Assembly: GCF_003205295.1 (NCBI RefSeq)
Contig: NZ_QJRP01000010.1
Span: 1 to 64,000, forward strand
Source of the DNA: Pseudomonas mosselii
GTDB lineage: Bacteria > Pseudomonadota > Gammaproteobacteria > Pseudomonadales > Pseudomonadaceae
Length of the DNA stretch: 64,000 bases
Reading direction: 5' to 3'
Positions 43,611 to 52,320 of this stretch are shown one piece after another. Position numbers and translations under genes: made by a program. The notes below the pieces were generated by a model. That model saw only the letters and a list, made by a program, of their open reading frames with translations. It ran no database searches and was not told the origin of the DNA. Within the stretch, counting starts at the first letter, position 1. Every line of letters begins with the position of its first letter.

Positions 43611-44724
43611 GGGCGCGTACCCGCTGCGTGTGGCCGAGCACCGCCTGGTAATGCTGGAGCAGGCCGTTGACCACGGTGTCCCAGCTGTAATGGCGCTCCA
43701 CATGTTGGCGTGCCTGACGGCCCAGCTGGTCGACACCGTTGTCGAACGCTTCGCGCACGGCTTCGGCCATGGCTTGACCATTGTTGGGCGGACACAGCCG
43801 GCCACAACGTTCATCGACGATCTCGCTGAATGCGCCGGCGCGCACGGCCACCACGGGCGTGGCGCTGGCCATGGCCTCGAGGATCACCAGGCCGAAGGTT
43901 TCCTGGTCGCCGGCGTGCACCAGCAGGTCGGCACTGGCCAGCAGCCGGGCAACCTCCTGGGGCGGGCAGAAGTGGTCGATCACGCTGACGTTGTCCGGCA
44001 CGCTGGCCGGCATGTTCGAACCCACCAGCAGCAGGTGGTAGGGCTGGCCGAGCGCGTGCATGCAATCGAGCAGCACCGGCAGGTTCTTTTCCCGCGAGCC
44101 GCGGCCGGCGAACACCAGCAGCCGGCTGGTATCGGCGATGCCCAGCTCGGCGCGCAGGCCGGGGTCGTGCCGGTCGGGGTTGAACAGCGCCAGGTCCACG
44201 CCCAGGCGTTGCACGTGCACGTCTGCGACGCCCAACCGGCGCAGCTTGTCGGCCATCACCTGGCTGGGTGCCAGGACCCGGTCGAAATTTCCGTAGAGCT
44301 TGCTGACATAGGCCTCGACATTGGGGGTGAACCAGTTGCCCATGCGATTGCTTACCAGCAAGGGCAGGTCGGAGTGATAGAAGCCGATCACCGGCACATC
44401 GAGCTTGCGCCGCGCCTCCAGGGCCGCCCAGGCGGTGAGGTAGGGGTCGCCGACTTCGATCAGGTCGGGCTGCAGGCGGCGCAGTTCCTTGCACCAGGGC
44501 GCCAGGCGCACCGGGAAGCGGTAGCCGTTGCCGAAGGGAAGGGGTGGGGCGGGTACGTGATAGACACCATCGACCTGGCTGGCATTGGCACCGGGAATCA
44601 ACAGGCTGTGGCGAACGCCGGGCATGGCGTCGAGGCGGCGGTGTTTGGCATCAAGATAGGTTCGCACGCCGCCGCTGGCCGGGGCGTAGAACATGGTGAT
44701 GTCGGCGATGTGCACGATCAGCAT
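43603..44724 (-). CDS. GT4-family glycosyltransferase
   Basis: A 373-residue GT-B fold glycosyltransferase. Group-1 motifs include GGVRTYL near the N-terminus, HVQRLGVDLALFNP, the sugar-nucleotide site LLVFAGRGSREKN, and the EX7E-type block HAGDQETFGLVILEAMASATPVVAV. It likely transfers a sugar from a nucleotide donor to a lipid acceptor. It heads the coupled operon with the deacetylase and flippase-like genes, suggesting synthesis, trimming and membrane handling of one glycolipid. The product is unknown. Confidence 0.9.
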   Translation of the reverse strand: MLIVHIADITMFYAPASGGVRTYLDAKHRRLDAMPGVRHSLLIPGANASQVDGVYHVPAPPLPFGNGYRFPVRLAPWCKELRRLQPDLIEVGDPYLTAWAALEARRKLDVPVIGFYHSDLPLLVSNRMGNWFTPNVEAYVSKLYGNFDRVLAPSQVMADKLRRLGVADVHVQRLGVDLALFNPDRHDPGLRAELGIADTSRLLVFAGRGSREKNLPVLLDCMHALGQPYHLLLVGSNMPASVPDNVSVIDHFCPPQEVARLLASADLLVHAGDQETFGLVILEAMASATPVVAVRAGAFSEIVDERCGRLCPPNNGQAMAEAVREAFDNGVDQLGRQARQHVERHYSWDTVVNGLLQHYQAVLGHTQRVRAHG

Positions 44725-44851
44725 CCCTCCGGGATCGTCCTCGGGTGTGTCATCTGGCGGTAATGAACCGGCGATGACGCGCCTGAGGGTTGACCTACCT
44801 GAAGGATAGTTTGTTCGATCGGGGTTTGACGGGATGCGCTGTCGTGGGAAG

Positions 44852-44877
44852 CGCCCGCTCCCACGAGGGAGCGGGCG
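44852..44877. terminator. GC-rich hairpin between the chemoreceptor and glycosyltransferase genes
   Basis: A perfect 11-bp stem CGCCCGCTCCC / GGGAGCGGGCG has a four-base loop. No T-tract follows, so it may be only a weak terminator or an RNA-stabilising 3' structure. Confidence 0.5.
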
Positions 44878-44882
44878 GCAGG

Positions 44883-46757
44883 TCAGATGCGGAAGCTGCC
44901 GACCAGCTGTTTGAGGCGGCCGGCCTGCTGCTCGAGGTCCGAGCAGGCGCGCAGGGTCGCCTGCAGGTTCTCGACGCCTTCCTGGTTGAGCATGTTGATC
45001 TCGTTGATGTCCATGTTGATCGAGTCGACCACGGCGGTCTGCTCTTCGGTGGCGGTGGCCACCGACTGGTTCATGCCGTCGATCTCGCCGATGCGCTGGG
45101 TGACGCTGCCCAGGCGTTCGCCGGCCTGGTTGGCGATGTCCATGCTGTCCTGGCTGTGGCGCTGGCTCTGGCCCATGGTGTCGACCGACTCGCGGGCGCC
45201 GACCTGCAGCTCCTCGATCATGGTCTGCACTTGCTGTGCTGATTCCTGGGTGCGGTGCGCCAGGTTGCGCACCTCGTCGGCGACCACGGCGAAGCCCCGG
45301 CCGGCCTCACCGGCGCGGGCGGCCTCGATGGCGGCGTTGAGGGCGAGCAGGTTGGTCTGCTGGGAAATGCTGGTGATCACCTCGAGGATCTGGCCGATGT
45401 TGACGGTCTTGTTGTTCAGCGTCTCGATATGCTCGCTGGAGGTGACGATAAGGTCCGACAGGCGGTTCATCGCATCGATGTTGCGTTGCACCACTTGCTG
45501 GCCTTCCTCGGCCAACAGCCGCGCTGAGCTGGCATGTTGCGAGGCCTGGGCGGCGTTGCCGGCAATCTCCTGGGCGGCGGCTCCGAGCTGGTTGATGGCG
45601 GCGGCGACACTGTTGGTGCGGTTGGACTGCTCGTCGGAGTTGCTCATCGACGAGTTGGAGGCGCTGATCACCCGCAGTGCCACTTCGTTGACCTGCTCGG
45701 TGGCCGAGGACACCTCGCGGATTGACCCGTGGATGCGCTCGACGAAGCGGTTGAAGGCGGTCCCGAGGATGCCGAACTCGTCGTGGTTGTGGATTTCCAG
45801 GCGGCGGGTCAGGTCGCCTTCACCCTCGGCGATGTTCGACATGGCGCGCGTCATGGTGTGCAGTGGCTGCATCAGCACGCGGATCAGCAGGCCGAGCAGG
45901 GCGATGATGATCACCACCGCCACCAGCGTGGCGATTACCGCCGAAGTGCGGAAGGTGCTGAGCATCGAGAAGGCCTTGTCCTTGTCCACCGACAGGCCGA
46001 TGTACCAGTTGGCAGACGGCAGGCCTTTGACCGGGGTGAAGGTGAGCAGGCGGGTTTCGCCGTTGAGCGTTACTTCGGTCAGGTTGCTGGACAGCTTCGG
46101 CGTGTTCTGCGGGAACAGGTCCGACAGCGACTTCATCACCAGGTTCTTGTCCGGGTGCACCAGGATCTTGCCCTGGTCGTTGACCAGGAAGGCGTAGCCC
46201 ATGCCGCCGAAGTTCAGCGAGTTGATGATCTGTACCAGGCCGTCGAGGGCCAGGTCGCCGCCAACCACGCCGACCGAACGTGAGGCGGTGCTGATGATCG
46301 AGATGACCAGCTCGTTGGTGGCCATGTCGATGTAGGGTTCGGTGAGGATCGGGCCGTTGGCGTTCAGGCCGTCCTTGTACCAAGGGCGTACGCGTGGGTC
46401 GTAGCCGTCGGGCATCCTGGTGTCCGGACGCACGGTGAAGGTGCCGTCGGGCTGGCCCAGGTAGATGGTCTGAAAGCTCGAGGTGAGCGCGTTCTGGCCC
46501 AGCAGGGTACCGGTGTTCTGTGGGTACTGGGCAATGTTCTGGGCGACGTTCTCGACCAGTTTGATGCGCCCTTCGAACAAGTTGCGGATATTGGTGGAGG
46601 TGGACTCGCCCATCTCAGCAAGGTAGTTCTCCAGGTCTTCGCGAATGGCGTTACGCTGGAGGTAGTCGTTGTAAAGGGTGAAGAGGCTGAAGGCGAGTAT
46701 CACGATCAGTGATGCCGCCAGAAGAATCTTGTGGCTGAAACGAAGGCTTTTATTCAT
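44883..46757 (-). CDS. Methyl-accepting chemotaxis receptor with dCACHE sensor
   Basis: A 624-residue chemoreceptor. A transmembrane helix near 11-31 precedes a periplasmic double-CACHE sensor (about 35-275), and a second helix near 285-305 leads into HAMP and the signalling domain. The CACHE segment has YDPRVRPWYKDG, close to the amino-acid/amine-binding type. The cytoplasmic hairpin tip EAARAGEAGRGFAVVADEVRNLA is diagnostic. No CheB/CheR-binding pentapeptide is seen at the C-terminus. Gene order in P. putida suggests the GABA receptor McpG (from memory), so the ligand is tentative. Confidence 0.93.
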   Translation of the reverse strand: MNKSLRFSHKILLAASLIVILAFSLFTLYNDYLQRNAIREDLENYLAEMGESTSTNIRNLFEGRIKLVENVAQNIAQYPQNTGTLLGQNALTSSFQTIYLGQPDGTFTVRPDTRMPDGYDPRVRPWYKDGLNANGPILTEPYIDMATNELVISIISTASRSVGVVGGDLALDGLVQIINSLNFGGMGYAFLVNDQGKILVHPDKNLVMKSLSDLFPQNTPKLSSNLTEVTLNGETRLLTFTPVKGLPSANWYIGLSVDKDKAFSMLSTFRTSAVIATLVAVVIIIALLGLLIRVLMQPLHTMTRAMSNIAEGEGDLTRRLEIHNHDEFGILGTAFNRFVERIHGSIREVSSATEQVNEVALRVISASNSSMSNSDEQSNRTNSVAAAINQLGAAAQEIAGNAAQASQHASSARLLAEEGQQVVQRNIDAMNRLSDLIVTSSEHIETLNNKTVNIGQILEVITSISQQTNLLALNAAIEAARAGEAGRGFAVVADEVRNLAHRTQESAQQVQTMIEELQVGARESVDTMGQSQRHSQDSMDIANQAGERLGSVTQRIGEIDGMNQSVATATEEQTAVVDSINMDINEINMLNQEGVENLQATLRACSDLEQQAGRLKQLVGSFRI

Positions 46758-46929
46758 AACGTGATCGCGTCCGCTAAGGTTTTTTATCGGGTCGTTCGCA
46801 CAAAGCACGGCTGGAAAACAGTGCAACAATTCCCGTGGGTCCTTTTCGGGTTGTTACTGTCTTTCTAGGTAGAATCATTTTGAAATATCGGCTGTCACGC
46901 GCCAGAACTTGAGCAGGGGATGAAAGAAG

Positions 46930-48405
46930 ATGTCGGATTCCTTACGAATGGTAGTAGGAGCAGGTCCTGATGGTCAGCCGGTATCCCAGTCCATGCGCCT
47001 GGCCAACCGCCACGGCTTGGTGGCCGGGGCCACAGGCACCGGCAAGACGGTCACCCTGCAGCATCTGGCCGAGCTGTTCAGCGACGCCGGGGTCGCGGTA
47101 TTCGCCGCGGATGTGAAAGGCGACCTGTGTGGCCTAGGCGCGGTCGGGGCGCCCCAGGGCAAGGTGGCCGAGCGGATCGCCGGCATGCCCTGGCTGAACC
47201 ACAAGCCTCAGGCCTATCCGGTGAGCCTGTGGGATATCGCGGGGCAATCGGGTCACCCGCTGCGCACCACCCTGAGCGAGATGGGGCCGTTGCTGCTGGG
47301 CAACCTGCTGGAGCTCACCGACAGCCAGCAGGCCGCCTTGTATGCGGCATTCAAGGTGGCCGACCGCGAAGGCCTGCTGCTGCTCGACCTGAAGGACCTC
47401 AAGGCCCTGCTCGCGCACCTGAAGGACAACCCCCAATTGCTGGGCGAGGACAGTGCCTTGATGACCGGCGCTTCCACGCAGGCTTTGCTGCGCCGACTGG
47501 CGACCTTGGAACAGCAGGGCGCCGAGGCGCTGTTCGGCGAGCCGGCGCTGCAACTGGAGGATCTGTTGCGTCCGGAAGGCGACGGTCGCGGGCGTATCCA
47601 CCTGCTCGATGCCAGCCGCCTGGTGCATGAGGCGCCCAAGGTCTACGCGACCTTCCTGCTGTGGCTGCTGGCCGAGCTGTTCGAGCAGTTGCCGGAGCGC
47701 GGCGATGCCGACAAGCCGGTGCTGGCACTGTTCTTCGACGAAGCGCACCTGCTGTTCAACGGTACGCCCAAGGCACTGCAGGATCGTCTGGAGCAGGTGG
47801 TGCGGCTGATCCGCTCCAAGGGCGTTGGGGTGTATTTCGTCACCCAGTCGCCGGGCGACCTGCCGGATGCGGTGCTGGCCCAGCTCGGGCTGCGCATCCA
47901 GCATGGCCTGCGGGCATTCACCGCCAAAGAGCAGAAGTCGCTGCGCGCGGTGGCCGATGGTTTCCGCCCCAACCCGGCGTTTGATAGCCTGGCGGTGTTG
48001 ACCGAACTGGGCATTGGTGAGGCGCTGGTCGGGACTTTGGAGGAGAAGGGCACGCCGGCGATGGTCCAGCGGGTGCTGGTCGCGCCACCGCAGTCGCGGA
48101 TCGGGCCGTTGAGCGCGGCCGAGCGGCAGGCGCTGATCGCGGCATCGCCCCTGGCCGGGCGCTATGACAAGCCGATCGACCGTGAGTCGGCCTATGAAAT
48201 GCTTACCCAGCGCAAGGGCGAGCCGGTGGAGCCGGTGCCCCAGGCCAAGGCCGACGAGGACAGCTTCGCCGACAAGGCCGGTGAGTTCCTGCAAAGCGCG
48301 GCCGGGCAGGCCATCAAGTCGGCGGTGCGCCAGGCGGCCAATCAGTTGGGGCGGCAATTGGTGCGTGGGTTGATGGGGTCGTTGTTGGGCGGTAAGAAAC
48401 GTTAA
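46930..48405 (+). CDS. HerA-like ATPase (DUF853 family)
   Basis: A 491-residue P-loop protein. Walker A is GATGTGKT (about 33-40) and the Walker B-like block is VLALFFDEAHLLF (about 267-279). The C-terminal tail is basic and Ala/Gln-rich and ends LGGKKR. The HerA/FtsK superfamily pumps or unwinds DNA, but DUF853 members stand alone without NurA and their role is poorly defined. It is divergent from the chemoreceptor gene. A strong terminator follows. Confidence 0.9.
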   Translation: MSDSLRMVVGAGPDGQPVSQSMRLANRHGLVAGATGTGKTVTLQHLAELFSDAGVAVFAADVKGDLCGLGAVGAPQGKVAERIAGMPWLNHKPQAYPVSLWDIAGQSGHPLRTTLSEMGPLLLGNLLELTDSQQAALYAAFKVADREGLLLLDLKDLKALLAHLKDNPQLLGEDSALMTGASTQALLRRLATLEQQGAEALFGEPALQLEDLLRPEGDGRGRIHLLDASRLVHEAPKVYATFLLWLLAELFEQLPERGDADKPVLALFFDEAHLLFNGTPKALQDRLEQVVRLIRSKGVGVYFVTQSPGDLPDAVLAQLGLRIQHGLRAFTAKEQKSLRAVADGFRPNPAFDSLAVLTELGIGEALVGTLEEKGTPAMVQRVLVAPPQSRIGPLSAAERQALIAASPLAGRYDKPIDRESAYEMLTQRKGEPVEPVPQAKADEDSFADKAGEFLQSAAGQAIKSAVRQAANQLGRQLVRGLMGSLLGGKKR

Positions 48406-48443
48406 ACCCGTTGCCCCGCGATAGGACTCGAATGACGGATATG

Positions 48444-48473
48444 AAAAAGGCGCCCTGCAAAGGCGCCTTTTTT
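48444..48473. terminator. Bidirectional terminator between HerA-like and phosphate-transporter genes
   Basis: AAAAAGGCGCC / GGCGCCTTTTTT with a seven-base loop lies between convergent genes. Confidence 0.92.
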
Positions 48474-48490
48474 CAGTACTGCATCAGCAC

Positions 48491-49963
48491 TCAGCCAATG
48501 GCCTTGGTTGCCAGCCAGAACAGGCCGGCCGCCAGGCCCATCGTTGCCGGCAGGGTGAGCACCCAGGCCAGCAGGATGGTCTTCACGGTGCCGCCCTGCA
48601 GGCCGCTCTTGTTGGCGACCATGGTACCGGCTACACCCGACGACAGCACGTGGGTGGTGGATACCGGCAGGCTGAACACGTTGGCCATGCCGATGGCGCA
48701 GGCCGCGGTGATCTGTGCCGACATGCCCTGGGCGTAAGTCATGCCCTGCTTGCCGATCTTCTCGCCGACGGTCAGCACCACGCGCTTCCAGCCGACCATG
48801 GTGCCCAGGCCCAGGGCCAGGGCGACGGCGACGATCACCCAGAACGGTGCGTACTCGGTGGTGGCGGTCAGGTCCTTGCGCAGTTTCTCCAGGTCGGCCT
48901 TTTCACGGGCCTGCAGGCCCGGCAGCTTGCCGACCTTCTTCGCCGTGTCGTCCAGGCACAGCAGGTAGCGACGTACTTCGACGCGCTTCTCGGCGCTCAG
49001 GGCGCGGTAGTCGGTCACGCCGGCCAGCGACGATTGCAGCGCGGCGATAGTTGGCTCGGTCTGTTGCGGGTTGCAGCTGAACTGCTCCGGCAGGTCGCTC
49101 GCCTGCGCCTTGCCCAGCGCCAGGAACTCGCCCAGGGTCGCGGCGTTGCGCTGGTAGAACTGGCTCAGGTGCAGGGTGGCGTCGCGGGTGCGCTCGATCT
49201 GGTAGGTGGTGCTGTTCAGGTCGAGGACGAACTTGGCCGGGACGATGCCGATCAGCACCAGCATGATCAGGCCAATGCCTTTCTGGCCATCGTTGGAGCC
49301 GTGCACGAAGCTCACGCCCATGGCCGAGATCACCAGCACCAGGCGGTTCCAGAACGGCGGGTGCTTCTTGTCGTCGAGCTTGCGGCGCTGGTCCGGGGTC
49401 TTGTGCATCTTCGACAGCGGACGCCACCATTTCAGACCGATCAGCAGCAGGGCGGCGACAGCGAAGCCGGCCATGGGCGAAAGCACCAGGGACATGCCGA
49501 TGTCGATCGCCTTCTGCCAGTTGACGCCGTCGCCCAGCGGAATGTCGCTGAGCAGGGCGTTGGCCAGGCCGACGCCGAGGATCGATCCGATCAGGGTGTG
49601 CGAACTGGAGGCCGGGATACCGAAGTACCAGGTGCCCAGGTTCCAGGTGATGGCCGCGGCCAGCAGCGAGAAGACCATGGCCAGGCCGTGACCGGTGTTC
49701 ACATTGATCAGCAGTTCGACCGGCAGCAGGTGGACGATGGCGTAGGCCACCCCGACACCGCCGAGCAGAACGCCGAGGAAGTTGAACACACCGGAGAAGA
49801 ACACGGCGAGGTGCGGTGGCATGGCCTTGGTATAGATGACAGTGGCTACCGCGTTGGCGGTGTCATGAAAGCCATTGATGAACTCGAATGCGAGCACGAA
49901 GGTCAGAGCGAGCGTCAGGCTCACGATAACCCAGGCATCCAGTCCGCTGAATAAATCGATCAT
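48491..49963 (-). CDS. pit: PiT-family inorganic phosphate transporter
   Basis: A 490-residue multi-helix permease for phosphate, probably taken up as a metal-phosphate with protons. Both PiT signatures are present: GFHDTANAVATVIYTKAM near 31-48 and, in the second half, ACAIGMANVFSLPVSTTHVLSSGVAGTMVANKSG (in segments). A long central hydrophilic loop (about 180-370) is usual for this subgroup. The low-affinity PiT system contrasts with Pst. It is convergent with the HerA-like gene. Confidence 0.93.
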   Translation of the reverse strand: MIDLFSGLDAWVIVSLTLALTFVLAFEFINGFHDTANAVATVIYTKAMPPHLAVFFSGVFNFLGVLLGGVGVAYAIVHLLPVELLINVNTGHGLAMVFSLLAAAITWNLGTWYFGIPASSSHTLIGSILGVGLANALLSDIPLGDGVNWQKAIDIGMSLVLSPMAGFAVAALLLIGLKWWRPLSKMHKTPDQRRKLDDKKHPPFWNRLVLVISAMGVSFVHGSNDGQKGIGLIMLVLIGIVPAKFVLDLNSTTYQIERTRDATLHLSQFYQRNAATLGEFLALGKAQASDLPEQFSCNPQQTEPTIAALQSSLAGVTDYRALSAEKRVEVRRYLLCLDDTAKKVGKLPGLQAREKADLEKLRKDLTATTEYAPFWVIVAVALALGLGTMVGWKRVVLTVGEKIGKQGMTYAQGMSAQITAACAIGMANVFSLPVSTTHVLSSGVAGTMVANKSGLQGGTVKTILLAWVLTLPATMGLAAGLFWLATKAIG

Positions 49964-50275
49964 GAAGGTTGTCTGGCGGTCTTAGGGGGGGCGGATTATG
50001 CCAGAAAACCATGGCAATCGATGCACCCGCCACTGACCGATGGCAGGGGAATGTCGACCCTGCCCGCGCACCGTACCCGTGAGTTTTTGCGAAAAAACGC
50101 CGTAAAAAATCGATAAATTTCAGAAAAATCAGCGATTTGAGACGATTTAAGCAGGTTGCTCACAATTAAAACGACTGTATGAAATTTGTGTGATTCCATT
50201 TCATATCGAGCAAATTTGCCCAGGATGCCTCGCCGCAACCACCGTTGGGTGATGGCGCTATAGCATCGTGAAGCT
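49964..50275. other. AT-rich intergenic region upstream of pit
   Basis: It holds the promoter region of the phosphate transporter. 50080-50225 is clearly AT-rich (runs such as AAAAAATCGATAAATTTC). A loose direct repeat CTGTATG / TTGTGTG at 11-bp spacing (50175-50192) faintly recalls a Pho box but is on the wrong strand and too degenerate. No gene seen. Confidence 0.5.
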
Positions 50276-50476
50276 TCACTCGCCGTCGCTACGCAGTTCC
50301 TTTTCGATCTTCTCGATCTCCTGAGCGAAGGCCTGGTCGAGAATGCTGGCGCGTTTGCGCCAGGGTTTGCGTTCCGGGTCGGGTTGTGCGGCATAGGTGG
50401 TGACTTCACCACCGTAAACATCCTTGTAACGTTCAGCCTGGCGCTCGAGTTCCGCGCGCAGTTCTTCTTTCGTCAC
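50276..50476 (-). CDS. Small conserved-looking hypothetical protein
   Basis: A 66-residue, highly charged helical protein starting with GTG at 50476, with AGG about eight bases before. The N- and C-terminal parts ([20 protein letters not shown] and [18 protein letters not shown], in segments) look like amphipathic helices around a basic Pro-rich centre ([10 protein letters not shown]). It has no known domain. Coding is supported by amino-acid composition and a plausible ribosome site. It could be a nucleic-acid or protein-binding regulator, but that is speculation. Confidence 0.6.
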   Translation of the reverse strand: MTKEELRAELERQAERYKDVYGGEVTTYAAQPDPERKPWRKRASILDQAFAQEIEKIEKELRSDGE

Positions 50477-50851
50477 AGTAATACCTGAATAGGTTAAGTT
50501 GGGCGTCAGCCGTTAAATACACACGCAGGATGTGTAAATACAGGCAACGCGTACACATCGTTGCACTGCAATGACTGGGTGTGGGAGGGCGACCTGTGGC
50601 GCACCACACGACAATCCACTGTTCGAGCAGCAGGCAGGCGTCAGGAAGGCAACGATAGTTTGTCGATTGGATCCGTTATACAGCGCTGGCAACCAACATG
50701 ACGATTATAGCAATCGCCAATTCGAAGGTTATCGTTATTTACCGGTCATTGACAATAGATCGGAACTTGTGGCGACCAGACAAAAGGTTCGTCTGACCGG
50801 CGGACTGGAAGTTCAATTTGCCATGGTAGACAAGTTTTTCGTTCGCCGTCA
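50477..50851. other. Low-GC intergenic region
   Basis: 375 bp without a confident gene. A plus-strand frame (50571-50858, 95 codons) exists but lacks a convincing ribosome site and domain. The local base composition is lower in GC than the flanks, which may mark a gene remnant or an acquired fragment. Confidence 0.4.
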
Positions 50852-50946
50852 GAAATGAAAACGGCCTCGCTGGGAGGCGAGGCCGTTGCCTGGGACTTCT
50901 ACGGTGGGTACCTGACCAGTCTCTCCAAAGAAGCCACATGTGGCAG
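50852..50946 (-). ncRNA. Candidate small RNA divergent from pcaR
   Basis: On the minus strand TTGACC (-35, 50979-50974) and TATACC (50958-50953) or TACCTT (50956-50951) form a sigma-70-like promoter with a 15- or 17-base spacer. A transcript would start near 50946 and run about 95 nt. It would begin at a 12-bp palindrome GCCACATGTGGC (50933-50944) and could fold GGCTTCT with AGAAGTCC. It would end at an 11-bp stem AACGGCCTCGC / GCGAGGCCGTT (50860-50887) followed by TTTTCATTT. No open reading frame fits. The -35 directly abuts a PcaR operator half. This is inference from signals, not a recognised RNA family. Confidence 0.45.
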
Positions 50947-50979
50947 GGGAAAGGTATAAGCAAAAGTGTCAGCGGTCAA

Positions 50980-51013
50980 TTGCGATTATCGGTCGTTCGT
51001 TCGATAATCGCAC
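50980..51013. promoter_or_regulatory. PcaR operators in the pcaR promoter
   Basis: GTTCGATAATCGCAC at 50999-51013 matches the 15-bp PcaR site recalled from P. putida work. An inverted copy with three mismatches, TTGCGATTATCGGTC, occupies 50980-50994. It lies 28 bp before the start codon, suiting autorepression. Confidence 0.75.
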
Positions 51014-51041
51014 GAGGTAGCGATTTTTTTGAGGCATGTCC

Positions 51042-51911
51042 ATGAGCGAAGAAACCAGCGGCCCGCCAGCGAACGAGCCCGCGCGCCACACCAGCCCCAC
51101 CCTGGCACCGCCGATCGTGGCGTCCGCGGCCAAGCGCATCCAGGCCTTCACTGGCGACCCGGACTTCATGACCTCCCTGGCCCGCGGCCTGGCGGTGATC
51201 CAGGCGTTCCAGGAGCGCAAACGGCACCTGACCATCGCGCAGATCAGCCACCGCACGGAAATACCCAGGGCGGCGGTGCGGCGTTGCCTGCATACCTTGA
51301 TGAAACTGGGTTACGCGACCACCGACGGGCGTACCTATTCGTTGTTGCCCAAGGTGCTGACCCTCGGTCATGCCTACCTGTCGTCCACGCCGTTGGCGGT
51401 ATCGGCCCAGCCCTACCTCGACCGGATCAGCGACCAGCTCCACGAAGCGGCCAACATGGCCACGCTGGAAGGCGACGACATCCTTTATATAGCGCGCTCG
51501 GCCACGGTCGAGCGGTTGATCTCGGTCGACCTGTCTGTCGGCGGGCGGCTGCCGGCCTATTGCACGTCGATGGGCCGCATCCTGTTGGCGGCGCTGGACG
51601 ACGCCAGCCTGCACGAGTATCTGGAGCGGGCGGATCTCAAGGCGCGGACCAGCCGTACACTGCACGACCCGGCATCGCTGTTCGCCTGCATCCAGCAGGT
51701 GCGCGAACAGGGCTGGTGCGTGGTTGATCAGGAACTGGAGCAGGGCCTGCGTTCGATTGCCGTGCCGATCTATGACGCCTCCGGGCAGGTGCTGGCGGCG
51801 TTGAACGTGAGTACCCATGTCGGTCGGGTCAGCCGAGGGGAACTCGAGCAGCGTTTCCTGCCGATACTGCTGGAGGCCAGCCGGGACCTTTGCCATCAGT
51901 TGTTTGGCTGA
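51042..51911 (+). CDS. pcaR: PcaR, IclR-family regulator of the pca regulon
   Basis: A 289-residue IclR-type regulator that responds to beta-ketoadipate and activates pca genes while repressing itself. The N-terminal helix-turn-helix is LTIAQISHRTEIPRAAVRRCLHTL (about 68-91). The C-terminal effector domain holds SMGRILLAALDD and the DQELEQGLRSIAVPI block. ATG 51042 is preferred over 51036 because GAGG lies seven bases before it. Upstream and downstream promoters carry the matching 15-bp operator. Confidence 0.95.
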   Translation: MSEETSGPPANEPARHTSPTLAPPIVASAAKRIQAFTGDPDFMTSLARGLAVIQAFQERKRHLTIAQISHRTEIPRAAVRRCLHTLMKLGYATTDGRTYSLLPKVLTLGHAYLSSTPLAVSAQPYLDRISDQLHEAANMATLEGDDILYIARSATVERLISVDLSVGGRLPAYCTSMGRILLAALDDASLHEYLERADLKARTSRTLHDPASLFACIQQVREQGWCVVDQELEQGLRSIAVPIYDASGQVLAALNVSTHVGRVSRGELEQRFLPILLEASRDLCHQLFG

Positions 51912-52320
51912 ACAACGCCGGGGCGCGCTGCGCCCCATCGCCAGACATACTCGATCCCTGTGGGAGCTGGCTTGCCAGCGATGAGGCCGGTGCATGCAAC
52001 ACAGACCGTGGCTCACACACCTTGGCGTCGAACATGCGCTGCCGTTTCCTGTTCGATAAACGCACAGTGTCGTTCCCGACGAATTGCGCCGCCCACGCCT
52101 GCTGATTAATGTCTGTCGCACGAGTCGGCTTCGCCGACCGGACAATAACAACAGGCCCGAGGGCATCCCCCATGAAAACCGTCTCTTTGCTGTCGCGGCC
52201 GTGCCCGCGCGCAGTGCTGCTGCACGCCGGCTGACCCAGCTCGTCGTATCCGCCGTTTCCTGTTCCTGCGCATCAGTGATGCGCGGTAGCCTGCCTGTGC
52301 CCAACTCCCGGATAACAACA
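51912..52320. other. pcaR-pcaK intergenic region
   Basis: 409 bp containing a single REP-like arm (CTGTGGGAGCTGGCTTGCC near 51958), the PcaR-type site at 52051-52065 and a long leader before pcaK. The in-frame extension upstream of pcaK (from 52084) is Arg/Ser-rich and non-coding in appearance. No gene seen. Confidence 0.5.
52051..52065 (+). promoter_or_regulatory. PcaR-type operator upstream of pcaK
   Basis: GTTCGATAAACGCAC differs from GTTCGATAATCGCAC by one base. It is single (no inverted partner) and 256 bp before the pcaK ATG, implying a long untranslated leader if it marks the promoter. Confidence 0.65.

Noticed and set aside
50175..50192. Possible Pho box upstream of the phosphate transporter
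   Set aside because: CTGTATG / TTGTGTG has 11-bp spacing but deviates from CTGTCAT and lies on the strand opposite to the gene.
50571..50858. 95-codon plus-strand frame upstream of the pcaR region
   Set aside because: No ribosome site or recognised domain, and it ends right at the terminator hairpin of the candidate small RNA. It was left as low-GC intergenic sequence.
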